Part shown: one piece after another, positions 54,897-61,473 of the stretch | Numbering within the stretch: position 1 is the first letter of the stretch | How the letters are laid out: each line of letters opens with the position of its first letter | From: an uncultured Aquimarina sp. | Lineage (GTDB): Bacteria; Bacteroidota; Bacteroidia; Flavobacteriales; Flavobacteriaceae | Length of the DNA: 64,000 nt | Assembly (NCBI GenBank): GCA_947498775.1 | Contig: CANMLL010000016.1 | Location: 62,001-126,000 of the forward strand | Direction of reading: 5' to 3' | Translations under genes and position numbers: made by a program | Notes under the pieces: generated by a model | Database searches by the model: none | Seen by the model: the letters and a program-made list of their open reading frames with translations, nothing else | What the model was told of the DNA's origin: nothing

Positions 54897-55266
54897 TTTC
54901 AACTACATAAGATTCCATAGTTTGGATGACAAGGCTTGTAATGTTTGTGAAACGATAAATATCACAAAAAGCATAGGTTTTATCTCCCATCTTCATTTCG
55001 CCATTGGCAGCCCCTTCCTTACCATGAGTAATGATATTACGTAATGTCATTTCGTCAGCAACATATTGTTTCATTTTATGGACTTCTTTACTGAAATCTT
55101 CTTTACCAACAATAGTTTTGTCACCATAAATGGTCCAGTTGATGTCATCACTGGCATGTTTGATAATAAAATCTGCATTTCCTTTGGCGAAAGCTGTATT
55201 ATATTCTTTAAGGAATTCTTTTCGAGGAGAATTTCTACAATCGGCTATAATATTAATTTTTGTCAT
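54883..55266 (-). CDS. SnoaL/NTF2-like small protein
   Basis: The 127-residue protein has the NTF2-like start FLKEYNTAFAKGNADFIIKHASDDINWTIYGDKTIVGKEDF, followed by a beta-rich half ending in a short TMESYVVEITRK. The fold serves many roles (isomerases, hydrolases, immunity, carriers), and catalytic residues are not evident. It is the last of three closely packed genes with an SRPBCC and a VOC protein, a set that often occurs together in flavobacteria. No reaction can be assigned. Confidence 0.85.
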   Translation of the reverse strand: MTKINIIADCRNSPRKEFLKEYNTAFAKGNADFIIKHASDDINWTIYGDKTIVGKEDFSKEVHKMKQYVADEMTLRNIITHGKEGAANGEMKMGDKTYAFCDIYRFTNITSLVIQTMESYVVEITRK

Positions 55267-55282
55267 TTTGATGTTATTTGAT

Positions 55283-55693
55283 TTAATTCGATTCTACATA
55301 TTTTTTAAAATTATCCAAAATTGCTTGCCAACCCTGTCTTTGCATTTTAACAGGATTCGAGTCTTCGGTTTCAAACACTTGGGTAACCTCAGTAATGTTC
55401 CCTTCTTTTTTGAAGGTAATACTTACTTCTCTACCATCTTCCAAAGCATATTCGATCCTAGATTTAGATATTATCTTGGTATAGGTTCCGGCATAATCAA
55501 AACCCATACTTCCGTCTCTGGCTTCCATACGATAACTAAAATTACCCTCTTCTTTCAGGTTATTTACTGCCTTTGGACAATGCCATTCGGGTATGGCAAA
55601 ATTCCATTGGGTGATATGATGAGATTGTGTCCAGTATTCCCAAACTTTTTCAATGGTATTATTAATATTTGATTGTAACGTTATAATTTCCAT
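55283..55693 (-). CDS. SRPBCC (AHSA1/START-like) protein
   Basis: The 136-residue frame starts best at the ATG at 55693 (MEIITLQSNINNTIEKVWEYWTQSHHITQWNFA). The AHSA1-type fold is recognised by the start (N-x-x-I-x-x-V-W-x-x-W), by FSYRMEARDGSMGFDYAGTYTKI, and by the final WQAILDNFKKYVES. These proteins bind hydrophobic ligands or partner proteins. It lies 16 bases before the NTF2-like gene and six bases after the VOC gene. No specific ligand can be named. Confidence 0.85.
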   Translation of the reverse strand: MEIITLQSNINNTIEKVWEYWTQSHHITQWNFAIPEWHCPKAVNNLKEEGNFSYRMEARDGSMGFDYAGTYTKIISKSRIEYALEDGREVSITFKKEGNITEVTQVFETEDSNPVKMQRQGWQAILDNFKKYVESN

Positions 55694-55705
55694 TCTCAAA
55701 TGGTT

Positions 55706-56119
55706 TTATGGTTTAGGCATTTTATCCATATCCATGTGCAACATACTCCAACGGTGACCATCTACATCAGTAAAACCACAGGCATACATCCAACCATCTA
55801 TTTCTGAAGGGTGATTAAATGTAGTTCCTCCTGCTTTTTGTACAGTTTTTGCAAAAATATCTACTTCTTCCTTGCTTTGTGCATCAATATTGATAAGCAT
55901 TTCATTATCTTTTTGAGTATCTGTGATTTCACTATGTATAAAATCTTTAAAGGTATTTTCTGGAAAAAGCATGAGTACAAAATCTTTATTACCTATAAGA
56001 AAACTTCCTAAGTGATTGGCATCTTTATGCATCGGGTTTTCACGAAAACCAATATCTCTATAAAACTGTTTTGCTTTATCAAGGTTTTTAACCGGGAGGT
56101 TGAGCCAAATTGTATTCAT
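55706..56119 (-). CDS. VOC (glyoxalase/bleomycin-resistance fold) protein
   Basis: The 137-residue protein shows the VOC pattern: IWLNLPVKNLDKAKQFYRDIGFRENP at the start, DFVLMLFPENTFKDFI in the first half and the end GCGFTDVDGHRW-like ACGFTDVDGHRWSMLHM. It is of the PhnB/YdcJ-like type with divergent metal ligands. It heads the three-gene group and is divergent from the DJ-1/AraC regulator, with 144 bases between. It may detoxify a small electrophile or bind an antibiotic, but this is family knowledge only. Confidence 0.88.
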   Translation of the reverse strand: MNTIWLNLPVKNLDKAKQFYRDIGFRENPMHKDANHLGSFLIGNKDFVLMLFPENTFKDFIHSEITDTQKDNEMLINIDAQSKEEVDIFAKTVQKAGGTTFNHPSEIDGWMYACGFTDVDGHRWSMLHMDMDKMPKP

Positions 56120-56263
56120 TTACATATTATTTTAAAGTAAGCTATTATTTCAAAGATAGTTAGTAAAAATGGAAGAATGATATTGTAATTACGTCAATCC
56201 AAGGGGTTGATTGCGACAAAGTCTTGTTGTATATTTATGCTATTAACAAGAAGGAAGTTAATT

Positions 56264-57244
56264 ATGAAGCATATATCTATTTTGGTTCCTAAAGGTCATA
56301 TTAGCGTTGTGAATATTGCAGGTACTCATCAAATGTTATCTTGGGTTAATGAATTTTATGTTCAGCAGGGAAAAGTACCTGTTTTTGACATCCAACTAGT
56401 AGGGCTTGATAATCAGATGGATCTATCAGGAGGGCTGTTTGGTGTAAAACCTGAAATCACTATTGATAAACTAATCGAAACAGATTTAATTATTATTCCT
56501 GCTATTCATGAGGATTTTCAAATAGCCATTCAGCAGAATGAAAAATTGGTTCCTTGGATTATGAAACAATACAGAAAAGGTGCCGAAATTGTAACGCTTT
56601 GTGTGTCTGCTTTTTTTCTGGCATCAACTGGCTTACTTGATGGAAAACCTTGTTCTACCCACTGGCAATATGCAGATACTTTCAAGAAACTGTTTCCGAA
56701 TGCGATCCTTAAAAATGAAAAAATTCTTACTGAAGCCAATGGTATCTACACTAGTGGGGGAGCTTATGCTTTTACGAATTTGGTTATATATTTAATTGAA
56801 AAGTACGCCGGAAGGGAAACAGCAATCATGGCAGCTAAAGGGTTTATGATAGATATTGACCGAAGCAGCCAATCACCATTTATGATTTTTTCGGGACAAA
56901 AAAACCACAAGGATGAAGACATTCTAAAAGCCCAGGATTATATAGAACAGAATTATAAAGAGAAAATTTCGGTAAAGGACGTCTGTGAAGACGCATCCCT
57001 GAGTCGACGAACTTTTGAACGCCGATTTAAAAATGCTACTTCAAATACCGTATTGGAGTATTTACAACGTGTGAAAGTAGAGGCAGCTAAAAAAGAATTA
57101 GAAAAAGGAAAAAAGACTGTAAGTGAAGTTATGTACGAAGTAGGATATAACGATGCTAAGGCTTTTAGAGATGTATTTAGGAAGATAACTTCGATGACAC
57201 CCATGGGGTATCTGAATAAATATAGATTTGCAGCAGTAAACTAA
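56264..57244 (+). CDS. GlxA-type transcriptional regulator: DJ-1/PfpI domain plus AraC helix-turn-helix
   Basis: The ATG at 56264 starts MKHISILVPKGHISVV; the frame extends 57 bases upstream. The 326-residue protein has an N-terminal DJ-1/PfpI-like domain (about 1-190, nucleophile-elbow Cys in IVTLCVSAFFLASTGLLDG) and a C-terminal AraC/XylS double HTH (about 220-320: KISVKDVCEDASLSRRTFERRFKNATSNTVLEYLQRVKVEAAK, TVSEVMYEVGYNDAKAFRDVFRKITSMTPMGYLNKYR). GlxA proteins activate genes in response to amines or aldehydes. It is divergent from the VOC/SRPBCC/NTF2 genes and is their likely regulator. A GTCAATCC/GGTTGAT-like dyad lies at 56193-56211. Confidence 0.93.
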   Translation: MKHISILVPKGHISVVNIAGTHQMLSWVNEFYVQQGKVPVFDIQLVGLDNQMDLSGGLFGVKPEITIDKLIETDLIIIPAIHEDFQIAIQQNEKLVPWIMKQYRKGAEIVTLCVSAFFLASTGLLDGKPCSTHWQYADTFKKLFPNAILKNEKILTEANGIYTSGGAYAFTNLVIYLIEKYAGRETAIMAAKGFMIDIDRSSQSPFMIFSGQKNHKDEDILKAQDYIEQNYKEKISVKDVCEDASLSRRTFERRFKNATSNTVLEYLQRVKVEAAKKELEKGKKTVSEVMYEVGYNDAKAFRDVFRKITSMTPMGYLNKYRFAAVN

Positions 57245-57329
57245 AACCGGGAGAAACGTGCATTTTAGTTAGTCAATATTTTTGGTTACCAAAATAAATT
57301 TTAAATTTAAAGAACAAATAAACAATAAT

Positions 57330-57405
57330 CGGCAGGCAGGAGTTGAAATGAACATTCTAACAAATCCATTATGAAGGATTAAAGGATCAACTCCTTACCT
57401 TGCCG
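57330..57405. repeat. Imperfect long-looped inverted repeat between converging genes
   Basis: CGGCAGGCAGGAGTTGA (57330-57346) pairs imperfectly with TCAACTCCTTACCTTGCCG (57387-57405). The loop is 40 bases. It lies in the 168-base gap between the GlxA regulator and the MarR-GNAT gene, which converge, and may be a terminator or a dispersed repeat. Confidence 0.45.
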
Positions 57406-57412
57406 AATACTA

Positions 57413-58369
57413 TTATGGTTTTAATTCTAATTCCATCTGAATGTTACACCTCTTATAAGGCGTTGTGTGCCCAACTACCTTTTTGAAACCAAGTTTATGA
57501 TATAGGTTAATTGCAGGTTTTAAAATAGTGTTACTTTCCAAATAGATTTTTTTTGCTCCCAATATTCGTGCTCGATCTTCTATTGCTTTTCCTAGCAACC
57601 AACCAATACCTTTTCCTTTGGCTTTAGGGGAAACCGCCATTTTGGCTAGTTCATAATCATATTCAGGGTCGTTCATTTTTATTAATGCACAAACACCAAC
57701 AGGTTCTCCATCACATAAAGCAACCAAAATATCACCTCCTTTATCAAGGATATATTCTTTAGGATTTTCCAAAGAATTACGATCATTCTCTTCCATAACA
57801 AAATGAGTATTGATCCAATTTTCGTTAATACGCTTAAAAAAGGCTTGATATTTTGGATCGAAGCTCACAATTTTTACTTTTTCGGCTTCTCTGTGTTTTT
57901 TTTCTTCCTTGACACGTTCTAACATCGTTTTTTGCTCTAATAGGAATTCAAATTCTTCAATGGCTTGCCACATGTTGTGCCTGCTTTGATCTAACATTGT
58001 TTGTACTGCATTTTCGACATCATGATATTGCTGAAGAATTTGATCGGCAATTTTTTTACCTTTTGACGCAAGTACAATATTGTTTTTTCTTCCGTCAGAA
58101 ACATCTTTTTTTTCAGAAAGTACCCCATCTTGCACCATTTCTCGAACAATTTTGCTTACTGAAGGGTGGGAGTGACCAATTTCATTAGCTATTGCTGTAA
58201 TTGATTTCTCTTGACCCTGAGATAAAACATAAAAAACAGGAAACCATTTGGGTCTTAAACCAACACCATACATTTCATAAATTTTGGTCGCATCTTCAGC
58301 CATTTTTTCACTTAGCATCCTAAGTCTTGTACCGATAGCCATAACTCCGACATTGTCAAAAAAATTCAT
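57413..58369 (-). CDS. Fusion of MarR-type regulator and GNAT acetyltransferase
   Basis: The 318-residue protein has a MarR winged helix (about 1-140: LSEKMAEDATKIYEMYGVGLRPKWFPVFYVLSQ, SITAIANEIGHSHPSVSKIVREMVQDGVLSEKKDVSDGRKNNIVLASKG) and a GNAT domain (about 150-316). ELAKMAVSPKAKGKGIGWLLGKAIEDRARILGAKKIYLESN holds the acetyl-CoA pyrophosphate loop (QxxGxG/A-like KGKGIG). Such fusions are known in Bacteroidota and Proteobacteria. The operator palindrome at 58382, 13 bases before the start codon, suggests that it represses its own gene. The substrate of the acetyltransferase is not known. Confidence 0.92.
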   Translation of the reverse strand: MNFFDNVGVMAIGTRLRMLSEKMAEDATKIYEMYGVGLRPKWFPVFYVLSQGQEKSITAIANEIGHSHPSVSKIVREMVQDGVLSEKKDVSDGRKNNIVLASKGKKIADQILQQYHDVENAVQTMLDQSRHNMWQAIEEFEFLLEQKTMLERVKEEKKHREAEKVKIVSFDPKYQAFFKRINENWINTHFVMEENDRNSLENPKEYILDKGGDILVALCDGEPVGVCALIKMNDPEYDYELAKMAVSPKAKGKGIGWLLGKAIEDRARILGAKKIYLESNTILKPAINLYHKLGFKKVVGHTTPYKRCNIQMELELKP

Positions 58370-58381
58370 ATTTATAAATGA

Positions 58382-58401
58382 TTACGTAACTGGTTACGTA
58401 A
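58382..58401. promoter_or_regulatory. Perfect 9-bp dyad, MarR-type operator
   Basis: TTACGTAAC (58382-58390), spacer TG, GTTACGTAA (58393-58401): a perfect palindrome that also contains TTACGTAA twice, itself a palindrome. Its position, 13 bases upstream of the MarR-GNAT start codon, and its size fit MarR autorepression. Binding is inferred. Confidence 0.7.
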
Positions 58402-58552
58402 ATGTATTGATTTATTTTGATTTTTAAAAGTTTAAACTAATTCATTTAAAAAACAATCGATTATCCGTTTTGTTCAATACAAAGATATATTGCGTTATGC
58501 TAAACTAATTTTATCATCTTGACTTATTAGAAATCCATGCTTTATGTATGAG

Positions 58553-58595
58553 ATCCTGAACTTCCTGTCTGCCCTACTGACAGGGAGTTCAGGAT
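58553..58595. repeat. 17-bp hairpin repeat (ATCCTGAAC... type)
   Basis: ATCCTGAACTTCCTGTC (58553-58569) pairs with GACAGGGAGTTCAGGAT (58579-58595) with one G-U pair and a nine-base loop. There is no T-run. This type of GTTCAGGAT dyad resembles dispersed palindromic repeats that I recall in flavobacterial intergenic regions. 58402-58656 shows nothing else. Confidence 0.6.
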
Positions 58596-58656
58596 GATAT
58601 ACCTGGGATGATTAATTATAGATATTCATGAAAAACAATTGAAAACTAATTTGACA

Positions 58657-59880
58657 TTATACTTTATATTTTTTTATCAATCCCGGATCGGGATCCATAC
58701 CTAAACCTATTTTGGTTGGACTATCAATATAACCATCTTTTATAGGAAACGCTTCTAGAGCGGGATTAAAATCAAGGGCTTTTGCAGGGTATGTTTCCAG
58801 AATCAGTGCATTTGCTATAGAGGCTACAGCATGAACATTCATATGTGCGTAGCCATGAGGAGCTACCGGAACGTGAAAAGCAGAACAAAGCGCAGCTATT
58901 TTTCTCATTTCTGTTAATCCACCTCCTTTTATAGAATCAACATTGACAATATCACAGGAATGATTTTCTATTAAATCCCTTGTTCCCCAACGTGTGTATT
59001 CATTTTCTCCAGCAACAATAGGGATGTCTAATTCTTTACGCACCTCGGCATTACCTCTCCAATCGTCTGGTGCAACTGGTTCTTCGAACCAGTATAGATC
59101 CAGGTCTTCAACCATTCGTCCATACCTAATGGCTTCATAAGCCGATTTATAACCATTATTAGCATCTACCATTACACGCGCATCATTTCCAAGGGCTTTA
59201 ACGACTGCCTTGGTTCTTTCGGCATCACCTTTTGCATCCAGGTATCCAATTTTCATTTTTACAACCTTATATCCTTCTTTTACATACTCTTCCATTTCTT
59301 TTACCAATTCTGTTATGCCTTTTCCTTCGGCATAGTATCCACCCGCAGCATATACGGGTATTTTTTCCCGATACGTTCCCAACACTTTATGCACGGGTTG
59401 TTGTAGTGCTTTACCAACAATATCCCAAACACAAAGATCTACGCTGCCAATGGCATGGATTTCTTTTCCTTTGGCAACCGGTTTTCTATTATGAAAGAAC
59501 ATATGATCCCAAATCTGTTCGGTGTTCATAAGATTCATTCCTTTAATTTTTTTTACAAAACTTAAGACATCTTTGCTAGCACCTTTGATAACCGAATAAC
59601 CAGTAATGCCCTGATTCGTAGTGATTTTAAGAAATGTAGTAGAAGGGTATCCTCCTCCCGATTTTTTTATGGCATTCCAAGTTAATGGGGTTTTTTTATC
59701 AAATTTTAGTTTGATTAATTCTACATCTTTAATAGTGATATAGTTTAAAGCATCCTTTGCCGGACTCACCAATGATTGATTCACCTGTGATAAAAAACGC
59801 TCTCCAGCCAGAATTGGAACAGTAGCCATTGCTGCTATTCCTGTTGACGCTTTTTTAAGAAAATTTCTACGGTTTTTCAT
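58657..59880 (-). CDS. Mandelate-racemase-like enolase-superfamily enzyme with Tat signal
   Basis: The 407-residue protein begins with a twin-arginine signal (NRRNFLKKAS, Arg4-Arg5). The enolase-superfamily residues are visible: KxK at Lys208/Lys210 (VVKMKIG), metal ligands Asp239 (MVDANNGY), Glu266 (FEEPV) and Glu292 (GENEY), and the Asp315 (NVDSIKGGG) and His342 (APHGYAH) pair. This pair marks the mandelate racemase subgroup, many of which dehydrate acid sugars to 2-keto-3-deoxy acids. Tat export would put the enzyme in the periplasm, which is unusual for this reaction. The operator-like motif at 59901 links it to the sugar-acid locus at 38-55 kb. The substrate is unknown. Confidence 0.9.
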   Translation of the reverse strand: MKNRRNFLKKASTGIAAMATVPILAGERFLSQVNQSLVSPAKDALNYITIKDVELIKLKFDKKTPLTWNAIKKSGGGYPSTTFLKITTNQGITGYSVIKGASKDVLSFVKKIKGMNLMNTEQIWDHMFFHNRKPVAKGKEIHAIGSVDLCVWDIVGKALQQPVHKVLGTYREKIPVYAAGGYYAEGKGITELVKEMEEYVKEGYKVVKMKIGYLDAKGDAERTKAVVKALGNDARVMVDANNGYKSAYEAIRYGRMVEDLDLYWFEEPVAPDDWRGNAEVRKELDIPIVAGENEYTRWGTRDLIENHSCDIVNVDSIKGGGLTEMRKIAALCSAFHVPVAPHGYAHMNVHAVASIANALILETYPAKALDFNPALEAFPIKDGYIDSPTKIGLGMDPDPGLIKKYKV

Positions 59881-59900
59881 ACATAATTATCTTTAGATAG

Positions 59901-59914
59901 ATAATACGTTTTAT
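59901..59914. promoter_or_regulatory. Palindromic operator candidate ATAATACGTTTTAT, before the MR-like gene
   Basis: It is identical over 14 bases to the site at 51125 and lies 21 bases before the start codon of the minus-strand MR-like gene. Third copy of the motif in the window; see 46872 and 51125. Confidence 0.45.
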
Positions 59915-59940
59915 AGAATCATATCCCGTATTGAAACAAA

Positions 59941-59967
59941 AAAATCCAATCTTTTCGATCGGATTTT
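59941..59967 (-). terminator. Terminator after the OmpA-like gene
   Basis: AAAATCCAATC (59941-59951) and GATCGGATTTT (59957-59967) form an 11-bp stem with one G-U pair, preceded by seven A, which gives a T-run on the minus strand. Confidence 0.75.
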
Positions 59968-59987
59968 TACTAATTATAAATTATTTT

Positions 59988-60812
59988 TTATCCTTTAGAC
60001 GAGTTTTTCATGTTTTCTTTAACAAGGTTATAAAACTCGTCAAACTTAGCATCTATTATAATTCTAGTTTCAGTTTCTATGCTTTGGGAGCCATATTCAC
60101 TTTTTCCCAAAACTTCCATTCTTTTGGGGTCAACTTTAAAATCATTTTGTAAAGTTCTCACTACAGCAGCAGCTTGTTTTGAACTAAGATCCCAATTATC
60201 ACTGATACTCTTATCTTTAATGTTTAAAGCATTACTATTTCCTTCAACAACAATTTTTAAATCTGGTTTTGCATTTAAAGCTGTTGCGATTTTTCCTAAG
60301 ATACCTTTGGCATTATCTTGAATAGTAACGCTCTTATCGTTATCACCAAAAAGCACAGTATTAGCTACTGTAATAAGCACGGATCCATTTTTTACAGCGA
60401 TTTTTGCATCGTTTCCCAACGCCTGTTTTAGCACCGTTAAAGTAGCTAATTTGATAGAATCTCCTTTGCTAATGGCATCATTAATAGATTTAAGCTGTCT
60501 ATCCTTGTCTTGAAGACTTTCTAATGATTTTTCAAGATTTTGAGCCTTCTTTTTTGATAACTCTGTAAAACTTCCCATGTTACTTAAAAGAGAAGCATTG
60601 GTCTCTTTGAGGTCTTTTACTTGAGTCTTGATGGTCTCAACCTGGGTTAGTGCAGCTTTTTCTTTTTTACGAGAATCGTTTAACTGACCTTGAGCAGTTT
60701 TTAATTCTTTCCTTAATTTATCAATTTCATCAAGAAGATCCTTTTTTTTCTGAGCCTGGATTGACGAAGTTGAAATAAACAATACGGTTGCAAATAAAAT
60801 AATTCTTTTCAT
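59988..60812 (-). CDS. Exported OmpA-like protein with coiled coil
   Basis: The 274-residue protein has a signal peptide (ending SIQAQ), a long coiled coil (about 22-120: KKDLLDEIDKLRKELKTAQGQLNDSRKKEKAALTQVETIKTQVKDLKE) and an OmpA/MotB-like C-terminal domain (about 135-260). ALGNDAKIAVKNGSVLITVANTVLF, LKIVVEGNSNALNIKDKSISDNWDLSSKQAAAVVRTLQNDFKVDPKRMEVLGKSEYG follow the peptidoglycan-binding pattern, including the Asp and Arg-type positions DNWDLSSKQA. The EGHTD motif is changed to EGNSN, so binding to peptidoglycan is uncertain. An 8-bp dyad (GTTGCAGC 60828-60835, GCTGCAAC 60865-60872) lies in its leader or marks the end of the upstream gene. Confidence 0.88.
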   Translation of the reverse strand: MKRIILFATVLFISTSSIQAQKKKDLLDEIDKLRKELKTAQGQLNDSRKKEKAALTQVETIKTQVKDLKETNASLLSNMGSFTELSKKKAQNLEKSLESLQDKDRQLKSINDAISKGDSIKLATLTVLKQALGNDAKIAVKNGSVLITVANTVLFGDNDKSVTIQDNAKGILGKIATALNAKPDLKIVVEGNSNALNIKDKSISDNWDLSSKQAAAVVRTLQNDFKVDPKRMEVLGKSEYGSQSIETETRIIIDAKFDEFYNLVKENMKNSSKG

Positions 60813-60878
60813 TGGTTTTTGTGATTTGTTGCAGCTGCTAAAGTAAAACTTTTTTACAAATTATGCTGCAACCTCGGG

Positions 60879-61304
60879 CTAGGACTTTTCTAATAGACGT
60901 TTTGCGTTATCAATGCTGGTGTTAATCTGGTCTCTTAATTTGCCAACTTCAATTTCTTCTCCTTTAAGTAATTTCATCTGGGACGAAATCTTTTCAGCAT
61001 TCATTTCTCCTTCATCATGAGGGAATTTTTCGCTAAAATCGCTCATCCATGTCATCATAAAATCGTAAGAATCTTTTAGATCTTGTTGGGCCTTTACATA
61101 GGATTTGCCTGTTTCGGTCGTGTCAATTCTGGTCTCAAGATCTTTAATTAAGGAGCTTATTTCTCCCATTTTTGGCATTACTTCGTCATGCACACTAATC
61201 ACTTGTTCCATTAAAGCATCAAATTTCACTTCTTCTTCAGAAAGTTGATTGCAGGAAATAAAGAAGAATGTTAGTAATGCGATATAAATAAATGATGATT
61301 TCAT
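60879..61304 (-). CDS. Small helical lipoprotein of unknown function
   Basis: The 141-residue protein has a lipoprotein signal (LLTFFFISCNQ, Cys18) and an all-helical body rich in charged residues (EEEVKFDALMEQVISVHDEVMPKMGEISSLIKDLE). Similar flavobacterial proteins are often named viral A-type inclusion protein, a label without meaning for function. It lies between the OmpA-like gene and a 42-residue membrane peptide gene, all on the minus strand. No role can be given. Confidence 0.75.
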   Translation of the reverse strand: MKSSFIYIALLTFFFISCNQLSEEEVKFDALMEQVISVHDEVMPKMGEISSLIKDLETRIDTTETGKSYVKAQQDLKDSYDFMMTWMSDFSEKFPHDEGEMNAEKISSQMKLLKGEEIEVGKLRDQINTSIDNAKRLLEKS

Positions 61305-61331
61305 AAGGTTGGGTTTTAAAGTGTAAAAATA

Positions 61332-61460
61332 TTAATTTTTCTTGTTTTGTTGTGATTTTGCGTCTTTATATTGTCTTTCAATTTTATTCATTTTTCGGTT
61401 TTGAACAATGATTTGAAAAATACAAAAAGCAATTGCAGGAATTAGGATATAAGTTAACAT
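61332..61460 (-). CDS. Small membrane peptide, 42 residues
   Basis: From the ATG at 61460 the frame encodes a hydrophobic N-terminus (MLTYILIPAIAFCIFQIIV) followed by a basic, polar tail (QNRKMNKIERQ and so on, ending QQNKKN). This is a credible single-span protein with the tail inside. It starts 13 bases after the PepSY-DJ-1 gene on the same strand, a spacing that suggests co-transcription. Function unknown. It may assist the PepSY protein or the receptor upstream of it. Confidence 0.55.
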   Translation of the reverse strand: MLTYILIPAIAFCIFQIIVQNRKMNKIERQYKDAKSQQNKKN

Positions 61461-61473
61461 ATCGAATAGGGCT

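Noticed and set aside
55130-55672. 180-codon plus-strand frame
   Set aside because: It runs antisense through the NTF2-like and SRPBCC genes, both of which match known folds.
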